Shown here: one piece after another, positions 46,501 to 52,763 of the stretch | How positions within the stretch are numbered: the first letter of the stretch is position 1 | How the letters are laid out: each line of letters opens with the position of its first letter | NCBI GenBank assembly: GCA_015061575.1 | Contig: SUWF01000016.1 | Location: 1-64,000, forward strand | Length of the DNA stretch: 64,000 nucleotides | From: Lentisphaerota bacterium | GTDB taxonomy: Bacteria; Verrucomicrobiota; Lentisphaeria; Victivallales; Victivallaceae | Direction of reading: 5' to 3' | The notes under the pieces: model-generated | Databases searched by the model: none | Seen by the model: the letters and a program-made list of their open reading frames with translations, nothing else | Told to the model about the DNA's origin: nothing | Program-made: the position numbers and the translations under genes

Positions 46501-47362
46501 AAAGCTCAAGAGTGTGACTCTCACTGCCGATGGTACGCTTTACAGCGGTTATCTGGGCGATGCTTACTACATTGGTATTGCTTCCGGCGACAAGGGCAAG
46601 GGCAAGTATAACAGCAATTACGCCGTAAGCATCGACTCCACTTATGTGCGGGCAGATGCGGTCAATACCACGGCGGCGCTGGCATCCAGCAACCAGCTCT
46701 CCGGCTGGGTCGGGATCGGTGATGTGTCGGATCTGTACAAGTTCACCAACGCCAGCGGCGAAAAACTTTCGTTCAATGTCAGCGGCGTGACCGGCAAGCT
46801 CAAGTTGACGGTCTACGACAACAACATGAAGAAAGTCAAGAGTGTAACGGTCAAGAAAGATGGCACTTATTTGGACAATCTGCTGGTCGATGGCAACTTC
46901 TATGTGGAAGTAGCTTCGTCGGATAAGGGCAAAAAACAGCATGGCAACTACGATATCACCATCAATGCGGATATCTTCCCGGTGGAAGCCAAAGCCAACA
47001 ACTCCATGGCACAGGCCGGTAATCTGGCTGATGCGGCCACTGGAGGCGTGGTCAACGCTTGGGATGGAGCCGCGGCGCTGGTCGATGAATGGGTCGGCTT
47101 TGGCGATAAGAGCGACTACTTTGCCTTTGAAATGAGTCAGGCCGGTCAGGTCGACTTTAATCTGGTGCTGGATGATGCCTCGCTCAAGGTCGGCAAGGCG
47201 GTCAAGGTTACGCTGTACAACGCTGACGGCAAAAAACTCAAGCTGGATGCTGATTTCATCAGCAAGGATGAGTTGGCCATCGGCAAGTATTTTGTGGCGG
47301 TCGAAAGTGCCAGCGAAAAGAAATACAGCACTGGTTACAAACTGGATATAACCATCTGCTAA
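40526..47362 (+). CDS. Giant repeat protein, putative type I-secreted adhesin
   Basis: 2278 residues from the ATG at 40526 (AGGAAAGG upstream). No Sec signal. Residues about 1-720 are Ser/Asn/Gly/Thr-rich with repeated short strands, like a beta-solenoid passenger. Two fibronectin III domains follow (about 724-948). Seven Ig-like units each open with a D-x3-P type motif (GDIKDP, GDVTGP, GDVEGP, IDFTAP and similar) up to about 1790. Four PPC-like C-terminal units share SGWVGFGDGEDYY-type motifs. No classical GGxGxD RTX array is seen. With the divergent transporter it forms a likely exporter-cargo pair for surface attachment or glycan binding. Role is inferred. Confidence 0.82.
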   Translation: MSKYNKNLKNNYYNSGWSWLTNYGTNIVLLGNTYSSDTGGYVRNGQPYSSGSYHPDNSTDYAVTMSSGQMLTIGGNYSSPNIQWVGSWVQGPASAVIWSGDGLLNFTAHTGGDILGTAEADANSQVSDVGIRINVKNSMPNAYDFNGTNKATPAQNISAYGFNASGTLRLVTDMAASINAESGTNSANAMRGYYTVSGTTTTLHNLSSNNVVESSALKAASIVFDNHFTGNITVKSELDAMGYGSPDASSNTVTAAGVNASGNISLENGYWAGSIDARSEGNLIYGDFNFVLDSSNGRENSATVNGNKISALGITGDTVTIKDFNGEIFTSARDNHFVAAAVSKENQTCSVTSNVITSVGIKAATLNVTGDFSGSIQAENSNISQSYTGGKLTASGNAATAYGIEATTISVNGSLRGDIEVVTNNIRLLASDSNTVTIDAAGIKATTITVDGYIASDISMSCIGYIDGISAGNITAQAFTGRIDIEKSTGTSDGIYVTSGITNTNDGVFDMAGYISVSNGGIWGFSKAVNLRVSGEIYANKFAVVAGDIIGNSIRFTGQNDFMEVAAGAVIVGDIDLTDMENTMYVDSNARIEGIVSSSGGKLNLTFMLNDKAMDGVTAANNNSAIEASDATGSALSSTTSITINLNDVVLDNNQPKTYYLVNDNSSDWTNRQIAFVYQNQLVYAKVGDTVTGENGSFVVRSEYTHDKGFFVVVESIVENTDCVVPGNLAHEVSAADNSMTISWSAVEVTDPEFTPVKYELEYRIVDTNGTVGKSITVMLDADKTSFELTDILDGQKVEYRVRTHYNEYRSFSDWSNMQNAVMGSYDTPVASDKAKLEYANPENAATTSSSVIELSWSGFETPDGLDHYEIRYYVQDKPFASEAELQAKWDSLQYGKGERYYHKYTTAREIIVSGLNDSDYVYWQVRAIDVNGNATDWVGGDVFQVTLGDIKDPVMTAFNVNRTWDTTKNPDEAGFIVVNADWSAYDPAGGSGVRFYYVSYRMQLVDENGQPQVDAEGNAVYGEWSTEKKYSADTTSDVYKLVNGNYQWKIYSTDHSGRTSEVMYAQTDTDWVAPSVESAYSVKYDVKLKPEEAGFMTATVSWSGSDNENGVGIEYYQVRYRKKELNSEGEYEYGEWVATQFDNTVLKHDFALPNGEYDWEIVAIDFAGNTSTTHVMEVEGDVTGPTFNNTGYSFTLLWDDVDLQLVVNGSWHDAFDTQTGLAGYRLSYRNLEWDGDQWVVLNFDVNTTQTTLRIDNGEYDWKLEAVDFAGNVTALDKHSNWVGDVEGPVFTNPDYLFSNVRTDANGKKVVDFEWSVANDPRTQICTGFSHYELVIYEDLNKDGEFNADVDKLVLRQKVSGKYHTSVTVDSIDFNKNFNYSWCVEAYDIGGNKSTCSNSNFTIDFTAPVGSFEDDTNYNISVVWDTRLELNEDTNQYEQVDFISDITLRLDFDAAHEDDLSGVRYQIQICENDSFSGKTLKNYYTSTDATELIFDAGNGSNNGHENMGDLRGYEHIYWRVRAIDGSGNASDVWFLGNDGNPIKLRDYNRLDEDLSPSRLYDNTAPSFNMNSEVLFQWDMEGGLYVSWDGAHDAFGIDHYVLKLTRETAYPSDLPLIEWETMDPSYSNIAKLVKSSPKTYTITTDSGDNWFAVQNLPDGVYKLTTRAYDAAGNVSEAVNLEKSITIDTHGPTLDTASVKSEVAANDVLFTWDAALDLVGVSRYELTYKKLNDQTLAYEKVQTIVIDGKETEFWLRNLEAGEYSFTLQAFDTISQSSNMFGVSSNGSDVTASSLFTIIGSDAGNNFASAVAMVNNKVYSDAVSYTDTADCYSLVMAGAGAAVFTVSDVKTLGKSSGGVKLTFYNSSYKKLKTVTLSKGTKSYSYNYAAGKYFVVVSPAKGNSSVTYSISVDTSEYPAATLKDDAAYFKANTLVKTPMVNNAANTGATLSLSGWVGFGDGEDYYAVTADRSSSSSIKITGITSKTKVTLYDANKKKLKSVTLTADGTLYSGYLGDAYYIGIASGDKGKGKYNSNYAVSIDSTYVRADAVNTTAALASSNQLSGWVGIGDVSDLYKFTNASGEKLSFNVSGVTGKLKLTVYDNNMKKVKSVTVKKDGTYLDNLLVDGNFYVEVASSDKGKKQHGNYDITINADIFPVEAKANNSMAQAGNLADAATGGVVNAWDGAAALVDEWVGFGDKSDYFAFEMSQAGQVDFNLVLDDASLKVGKAVKVTLYNADGKKLKLDADFISKDELAIGKYFVAVESASEKKYSTGYKLDITIC

Positions 47363-47390
47363 GCAGAATTTTATTGGTTGTAAACAACAA

Positions 47391-47430
47391 AAAACTCCGC
47401 AATGACAATTTGTCTTGCGGAGTTTTTTTA
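47391..47430. terminator. Bidirectional terminator between the giant gene and hydF
   Basis: AACTCCGCAA stem with complement and an inner GACA/TGTC pairing. T-runs follow on both strands. Confidence 0.85.
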
Positions 47431-47447
47431 TAGGCTTTTGCGGCGTT

Positions 47448-48650
47448 TTACGGCACTAAGACTTTATCCAGTACCCCCTGACAGTAAGATATGGCCATGC
47501 CGTAATTGGTGATGGGGATTTGAGCTTTTTCGGCGCAATGCAGCCGCCACATGGTTTCCTGCCGGTTGAGCATACAACTGCCGCAATGCACGATAAGTTT
47601 GTATTGGGCAAGGTTTTCGGGAAAATCACGTCCCGGAGCAAAGTCAAATTCCAACGCTTTGCCGGTAGCTTTTTTCAGCAGCACAGGCAGCTTGACCCTG
47701 CCAATATCTTCGCAGGTCGGGTGATGGGTGCAGGCTTCGGCGATCAGGATTCGATCGCCATCCTGCAGCGCAGATATTTGCTGACATCCACGGAGAAACA
47801 ACCGGGTGTCGCCTTTCAGCCGGGAAAAAAGAATGGAAAACGTTGTGCATGGTATCCCCGGCGGAGTAGCTCCGGTGACCATCTTGACAACCTGTGAATC
47901 GCAAACCACCAACGCCGGAGCCGGATTGATTTGTCTGATAACTTCGGCAAAGCGGTCTTCTTTGAGGACAAGGATCATGGCGTTGTGATCCAGTACATCC
48001 CGGATCGATTGCACCTGCGGCATGATCAAACGCCCCCGGGGCGCCTGCAAGTCGATCGGTACGACCATAACCACCAAATCTCCGGATCGGATCAAATCGC
48101 CCAGCAGCGGCGGCGGTTTTATCCATTGCTCCGGCAAAACTGCCAGCAGGGCTGCGCGGAAGCGATCAATAAAATCGCTGCGCAGCTCCGGGCAGCGTGG
48201 ATCAACTTGCAGCAGGTGCTGAGAATGCTGTTTTATTTGCGTTTGCAATTCCGGCGTGGGGGATTGTATATCGCAATGGGTGAGCACGGTGATCACGGGA
48301 ATTTTATGTGCTGAAGCTTTGGCAATGATTTCCAGTTCCGTTGCGCCCCAACTTTGCGGGGTTGCCACCAGCACGGCCACGTCGGATCGATCAAAGATTT
48401 TTTCTGTGCGTTTGATCCGTTCTCCACCCAATTCGCCGGGATCGTCAAATCCGGCGGTATCGATAAACAGCACTGGGCCGATCGGGGCAAACTCCATAGC
48501 TTTTTCGACCGCATCCGTGGTGGTGCCGGCCAGCGGGCTGGTAATAGCAACATTCTGGTTGGAAATATAATTTACCAGACTGGATTTTCCGGTATTGGTG
48601 CGGCCGAAAACTGCAATTTGCAGCCGCATTGATTTGGCAGTTGAATTCAT
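47448..48650 (-). CDS. hydF: [FeFe]-hydrogenase H-cluster maturation GTPase HydF
   Basis: 400 residues, AAGG before the ATG. The N-terminal GTPase has GRTNTGKSS (G1), GTTTDAV (G2), DTAGFDD (G3) and a THCD G4. The dimerisation domain follows. The C-terminal cluster site EACTHHPTCEDIGRVKLP with HCGSCMLNR supplies the three cysteines for the [4Fe-4S] scaffold. HydF assembles the diiron subcluster and delivers it to HydA, encoded at 1.2-3.2 kb. HydE and HydG are not in the window. Confidence 0.95.
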   Translation of the reverse strand: MNSTAKSMRLQIAVFGRTNTGKSSLVNYISNQNVAITSPLAGTTTDAVEKAMEFAPIGPVLFIDTAGFDDPGELGGERIKRTEKIFDRSDVAVLVATPQSWGATELEIIAKASAHKIPVITVLTHCDIQSPTPELQTQIKQHSQHLLQVDPRCPELRSDFIDRFRAALLAVLPEQWIKPPPLLGDLIRSGDLVVMVVPIDLQAPRGRLIMPQVQSIRDVLDHNAMILVLKEDRFAEVIRQINPAPALVVCDSQVVKMVTGATPPGIPCTTFSILFSRLKGDTRLFLRGCQQISALQDGDRILIAEACTHHPTCEDIGRVKLPVLLKKATGKALEFDFAPGRDFPENLAQYKLIVHCGSCMLNRQETMWRLHCAEKAQIPITNYGMAISYCQGVLDKVLVP

Positions 48651-48822
48651 ATCTGACCTTTCTATAAAATTTGCCCCGTTGAGTCAAAAAAGACGCAGAA
48701 CGGCAATTTTTTTTGTTTTTTTATAAAAAATAGCACTTCATTGCAAAAAGTAAACCCAAAATAGTTGCAATTTTGGCAAAATGGCAATAATTTATCATAA
48801 TGTCTGAATTTTGCCGCATTAT

Positions 48823-48851
48823 TTGACTGTGCAATGCTGCAAAAATATGTA
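48823..48851 (+). promoter_or_regulatory. Promoter of the psd-pssA operon
   Basis: TTGACT, 17 bp, TATGTA, with the transcript start near 48858 just ahead of GAGGA. Confidence 0.5.
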
Positions 48852-48879
48852 AAAACAGTTACGAGGATTATTTTTGATC

Positions 48880-49599
48880 ATGACTTTGACCCGTTATGGA
48901 ATCCGTGAATGGGGCGGCGGCGGCCTGGTGGCTCTGCTGCTGCTGGTTGGTTGTTATTTTGCTGCCGTGCATGTTAATTTTTATCTGGGGTTGATACCCG
49001 GCGTATTGATAGTTTTGATCTATGGTTTTGTAGTGTTCTTTTTCCGCAATCCGCACCGGACGCTGCCATCCAATCCGGAGTTTATTTTAAGTCCGGCCGA
49101 TGGGGTGGTGCGCGATATAACGGTTGTGGATGATTTTGATCAGGCTCCCTTTGAAGGCAAAGCGCTGCGGATCGGGATATTCCTTTCGGTACTCAGCGTG
49201 CATGTGAACCGGACTCCGGCGGAAATGCAGGTGGTCAGCAAACACTATCGGGAAGGGCGCTATCTGGATGCCCGCAATCCCGATTGTGCCCGGGAAAATG
49301 AAGCGATGACCATTGCCGGTAATGCGGTGGCGGCCGGCGTGGAATTTCCGATGGCGATCCGGCAGATCTCCGGGGCGATCGCCCGGCGTATCGTTTGTCC
49401 GGTGGAGCCGGGGATCAAAATCGGCCGGGGCAAGATCTACGGTATGATCAAATTCGGTTCCCGCACGGAGCTTTATCTGCCGGTTGATGAGAAGTTTGAA
49501 ATTCTGGTGAAGCCGGGCGATAAGGTCAGCGGCGGCAGCAGTGTGCTGGCCAAAATCCGTACCAGCCAGACGGCAGCGGGAGATGGCAATAATGAATAA
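48880..49599 (+). CDS. psd: Phosphatidylserine decarboxylase proenzyme (short prokaryotic type)
   Basis: 239 residues from the ATG at 48880; an in-frame TTG at 48874 is closer to the GAGGA site and remains possible. Two N-terminal membrane helices precede the catalytic domain: FILSPADGVV, LSVLSVHVNRTPAE and the self-cleavage region MIKFGSRTELYLP, where Gly-Ser is cut to make the pyruvoyl group. It makes phosphatidylethanolamine from phosphatidylserine at the inner membrane. Overlaps pssA by eight bases. Confidence 0.92.
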   Translation: MTLTRYGIREWGGGGLVALLLLVGCYFAAVHVNFYLGLIPGVLIVLIYGFVVFFFRNPHRTLPSNPEFILSPADGVVRDITVVDDFDQAPFEGKALRIGIFLSVLSVHVNRTPAEMQVVSKHYREGRYLDARNPDCARENEAMTIAGNAVAAGVEFPMAIRQISGAIARRIVCPVEPGIKIGRGKIYGMIKFGSRTELYLPVDEKFEILVKPGDKVSGGSSVLAKIRTSQTAAGDGNNE

Positions 49600-50428
49600 C
49601 CGGGCAAAAAACTTTTTGAACCGCCGTAAAAATTATCGGGCCGGAACTTTTGCTGCCAGAGCCAAAAAACGCCTGCGCTGGCTGCCCAACACTTTGACGC
49701 TCTGTAATTCATGGTGCGGTTTTGCTTCCATACTCTGGACGCTTACGGTTTATGAGCGGTTGTCCAATACCTATGATGTATTGGCCATAAGTGCGCTGAT
49801 CATTCTCGGAGCAATGATTTTTGACGTGCTGGACGGCTTTGCGGCCCGAATGCTCAATGCTACAAGTATGCACGGCTTGCAGATGGATTCGCTTTCGGAT
49901 ATGGTCACATTCGGGGTGGCACCCGGGGTGCTTATGGCGGTAATGACCCACTGGCTGCAGGGCGTGCAGACCACTGGTCAGGTGTGGTGGACTTACTTGC
50001 TTTGCTCGATTTATGTAGGGTGTACAGCATTGCGGCTGGCAACATACAATGTCAAAGCAATGGAACAGACTGGCGACAGCAGCACTTTTCATGGCTTGCC
50101 TTCGCCGGGCGCTGCAGCGGCTATTGCCAGTTTAGTGTTGGCGATGCGGGTTTATGACCGTGATTTGAGCAATTTGGCAGCGGTGCTGCCGATTTATGCA
50201 GCTTGTTTGGGGGTGTTGATGGTCAGTCCGCTGCCCTACAAGCATTTGGGTAAATGGCTGCTTTCCCGGCGGAATAATCAGACAGTGAAAATAATTGTAC
50301 TGATCATTACGATCTTTCTGGTGGGGATTTTCCGGGAATTTGCCATTTTCAGTATAATTACACTTTATGTGCTTTCCGGCCCGGTGGGTGCTTTGTACCG
50401 TTTGATGTTGCCGGGCGGTAATAAGTAA
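49592..50428 (+). CDS. pssA: CDP-diacylglycerol-serine O-phosphatidyltransferase
   Basis: 278 residues from the ATG at 49592, with GGAG eight bases upstream inside psd. A basic N-terminus is followed by six to eight membrane helices. The CDP-alcohol phosphotransferase motif DGFAARMLNATSMHGLQMDSLSD fits DGxxAR-x8-G-x3-D-x3-D. It condenses CDP-diacylglycerol and serine to phosphatidylserine, the substrate of the upstream gene's product. The two genes form the complete PE branch. Confidence 0.92.
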   Translation: MNNRAKNFLNRRKNYRAGTFAARAKKRLRWLPNTLTLCNSWCGFASILWTLTVYERLSNTYDVLAISALIILGAMIFDVLDGFAARMLNATSMHGLQMDSLSDMVTFGVAPGVLMAVMTHWLQGVQTTGQVWWTYLLCSIYVGCTALRLATYNVKAMEQTGDSSTFHGLPSPGAAAAIASLVLAMRVYDRDLSNLAAVLPIYAACLGVLMVSPLPYKHLGKWLLSRRNNQTVKIIVLIITIFLVGIFREFAIFSIITLYVLSGPVGALYRLMLPGGNK

Positions 50429-50448
50429 ATATTCCGGGAGTAGCTGAA

Positions 50449-51405
50449 ATGAATTTTTTGATTACCGGTGGAGCCGGTTTTATCGGTGGGCATCTGACTG
50501 AACGTTTGTTGGCCGCAGGACATAAAGTTGCGGTTATCGATGATTATTCGACCGGATCACCACGCAATTTGTCTGCTGTACGCAATCATCCTGATTTACA
50601 GGTGGTGGAAGATAATTTGCTGACTTCGGATAAGCTGGATGAATTGATCGAAAAAGCTGATGTAATTTATCATTTGGCCGCTGCCGTTGGCGTGGAATTG
50701 GTCGTGCATGATCCGGTTCGCACCATCCGGACCAATGTGGAAGGTTCCGCCCGGGTGCTGGAGTTGGCAGCCAGGTATCGGCGGAGAGTGATCTTAGCTT
50801 CTACCAGCGAGGTTTATGGCAAATCCACCCATCCAGAGTTTAACGAAAATGACGATCTTCTGATTGGCTGTCCGGTGCGTTCGCGCTGGTCGTATGCGTG
50901 CAGTAAATTACTGGATGAGTTTTATCTGATGGCTTATCACCGCAATATGGGGTTGCCCGGCACGGTGGTGCGTTTCTTTAACACCGTCGGCCCCCGGCAG
51001 ACCGGGCAGTACGGTATGGTGATCCCGCGTTTTGTCAAAGCGGCGCTGGCCGGACAGGCGTTGAAGGTTTACGGTACAGGTGAACAGAGCCGTTGCTTCT
51101 GTCATGTCAACGATACGGTGCGGGCATTGGTGGCTTTGGCTGATTGTCCGGATTCGATCGGCAATATCTACAATATTGGCGCTACGGAACCGGTGACGAT
51201 CATGGAGCTGGCGCAGCGGGTGATCCGGGAGTTGAACAGTTCCTCCAAGATCGAATTGATCCCATACGAACAGGCCTACGAGCATGGTTTTGAAGATATG
51301 CTGCGGCGCAAGCCGGATACTTTGGCTATACGCAGTTTGATCAATTGGCGTCCTGAACATGATCTCAGTGATATAATTGCGGATGTAGCCAGGGATTTGA
51401 GCTGA
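50449..51405 (+). CDS. NAD-dependent sugar-nucleotide epimerase/dehydratase (extended SDR)
   Basis: 318 residues, GGGAG upstream. GGAGFIGGHL binds NAD; STSEVYG and SYACSKLLDE provide the catalytic Ser/Thr and Tyr-x3-Lys. FFNTVGPRQTGQYGMVIPRF and RCFCHVNDTVRAL are typical of UDP-glucose 4-epimerase/UDP-glucuronate decarboxylase-like SDRs. The exact sugar nucleotide cannot be assigned. It follows pssA by 20 bp and probably feeds surface glycan synthesis. Confidence 0.85.
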   Translation: MNFLITGGAGFIGGHLTERLLAAGHKVAVIDDYSTGSPRNLSAVRNHPDLQVVEDNLLTSDKLDELIEKADVIYHLAAAVGVELVVHDPVRTIRTNVEGSARVLELAARYRRRVILASTSEVYGKSTHPEFNENDDLLIGCPVRSRWSYACSKLLDEFYLMAYHRNMGLPGTVVRFFNTVGPRQTGQYGMVIPRFVKAALAGQALKVYGTGEQSRCFCHVNDTVRALVALADCPDSIGNIYNIGATEPVTIMELAQRVIRELNSSSKIELIPYEQAYEHGFEDMLRRKPDTLAIRSLINWRPEHDLSDIIADVARDLS

Positions 51406-51421
51406 TTGCGGGCATGGTGTT

Positions 51422-52069
51422 ATGGCCAATAGTGATACATTGGTGGTGCTTGCGCACGGTTTTTGCCGCAGCGGAAAAAATATGCAGGTTTGGCAAAAAG
51501 CGTTGGCGGATGATTTTCCCAATATCGTTATTGCTGATATGCCGGCAAAGCACCGGAGTTTTGAGTGCTGTCTGGATAAATTGGTCAAAACTGTTGACGC
51601 AGCCGGGCCGGAACATTATCAGCAGCTTTATCTGGCCGGTCACAGCATGGGTGGTTTGCTTTTGCGGGAATATCTGGCGCTGCGCAGGCCGCAGAATGCC
51701 CGGAAACTGATTTGTGTCGGTACGCCGCATTATGGGTCAAAACTATCTGATATAGCATTGCTCATGCCGGGAGCTGGGTGGGTCTGGCCGCCGCTTTTGG
51801 CGCTCAGACGTTCCGCTCGCAAACAAATTACCGTGCCGGATATTTCCGGGTTGAAGGTCGCCGTAATAGTCGGGCGCAATAATGCTCATTGGCCGGGAAA
51901 GTATTTTTTGCCGGAGCCGGCCGATGGTTTGGTGGAAGCTTATTCAGCATTGGCACCGGATGCCGATTCTGTTGCTTATACGGATGTACCGCATGATTAT
52001 ATGCAGTATGACAGCCGGATAACTGATTTGATAAAAGAATTTTTTTTGAATGGAACTTTTAATTCATAA
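51422..52069 (+). CDS. Alpha/beta hydrolase, lipase/esterase-like
   Basis: 215 residues, no signal peptide. VVLAHGFCRSGKNM gives the oxyanion strand, LAGHSMGGLLLREYL the nucleophile elbow (Ser in GHSMGG), VGTPHYGS resembles lipases of the PGAP1/LipA type. A late DVPHDYM histidine could complete the triad. It starts 16 bp after the SDR stop with a weak ribosome site, suggesting coupling. Substrate unknown; a lipid ester is plausible given the phospholipid genes upstream. Confidence 0.78.
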   Translation: MANSDTLVVLAHGFCRSGKNMQVWQKALADDFPNIVIADMPAKHRSFECCLDKLVKTVDAAGPEHYQQLYLAGHSMGGLLLREYLALRRPQNARKLICVGTPHYGSKLSDIALLMPGAGWVWPPLLALRRSARKQITVPDISGLKVAVIVGRNNAHWPGKYFLPEPADGLVEAYSALAPDADSVAYTDVPHDYMQYDSRITDLIKEFFLNGTFNS

Positions 52070-52181
52070 TAAATCTGTTATAGAGGAGTAAAAAATAATA
52101 CATTATTAATTTGAATCAGATGGTGCTGAAGCAGGCGGCTTGAGAAGTTGCAAAAGCCCATACTCAAAAATAAATCATTGT

Positions 52182-52354
52182 TTATCCCGCTCAAATTTCC
52201 ACACCGCATTATCTGTGCAGATATGCTTTTGAAGATGAACAATACCGCTGTCCCAACAATCGAAAATGTGTTGTTAAATAAGCACATTCCGATTGATGGG
52301 ACTGGTACGCCGTGGAAAGCGTGAGCGGGATAATCTTTCGGAGTGTGCTTTTTT
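52182..52354 (+). ncRNA. Candidate structured RNA with terminator (unrecognised class)
   Basis: About 173 nt. TTATCCCGCTCA (52182) pairs with TGAGCGGGATAA (52322), continued by TTTCCAC (52196) with GTGGAAA (52312). Inside are a GCAT(T)ATCTG/CAGATATGC hairpin (52206-52226) and GTCCCA (52250) with TGGGAC (52297) extended by TACC/GGTA. AAGCACATTCCGA (52280) pairs over 13 bp with TCGGAGTGTGCTT (52338), then six T: a terminator that crosses the first helix as a pseudoknot or competitor. A weak TTGCAA-N17-TAAATC promoter (52148-52176) would start at the first helix. It could be a free-standing ncRNA or a riboswitch for the next genes. Confidence 0.5.
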
Positions 52355-52410
52355 GATAACCGTCCTCAATGATCGCAGCATTTACAGCTGCCATCGTATG
52401 AGGTTGTGGT

Positions 52411-52647
52411 ATGGATGAATTTGATTGCAGGCATGATGTAATTGAACAACTGGTAAAAAATCACATCGGTATGCTTAAAGCCGTGGATGAAGCCCAACGC
52501 AGCAGCGATTGGAGCAAGGTTGCAGAGTTTGCAGCATTTTGCCGGGAGGATTTGCGGCAGAGTTTGATTTGGAATATCGGGCAATATCTGCAAGAGCGTC
52601 CGCATAATCGGCGATTGGCTGAACTGCTGGAACTGCTGCAGCAATAA
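52411..52647 (+). CDS. Small hypothetical protein
   Basis: 78 residues, GAGG seven bases before the ATG. Predicted all-helical and soluble with charged heptad-like segments (CRHDVIEQLVKNHIGML, RLAELLELLQQ). No family recognised. Sited just after the structured-RNA terminator and before the CE15-like gene, so it may be the gene that structure controls. A real small gene is likely but unproven. Confidence 0.5.
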   Translation: MDEFDCRHDVIEQLVKNHIGMLKAVDEAQRSSDWSKVAEFAAFCREDLRQSLIWNIGQYLQERPHNRRLAELLELLQQ

Positions 52648-52678
52648 GTAAAAAATCACTGTTTTTTTGGGGAATGAT

Positions 52679-52707
52679 TTGACATCATCATTCTCAAATG
52701 GTAAATT
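52679..52707 (+). promoter_or_regulatory. Promoter of the CE15-like gene
   Basis: TTGACA, 17 bp, TAAATT, about 57 bp before the ATG at 52764. A separate TATAAT lies at 52718. Confidence 0.45.
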
Positions 52708-52763
52708 AGTCAGGTAGTATAATTGTTGTATTATCTGAAAAAATTGTACTGATGAGGTTTTTT

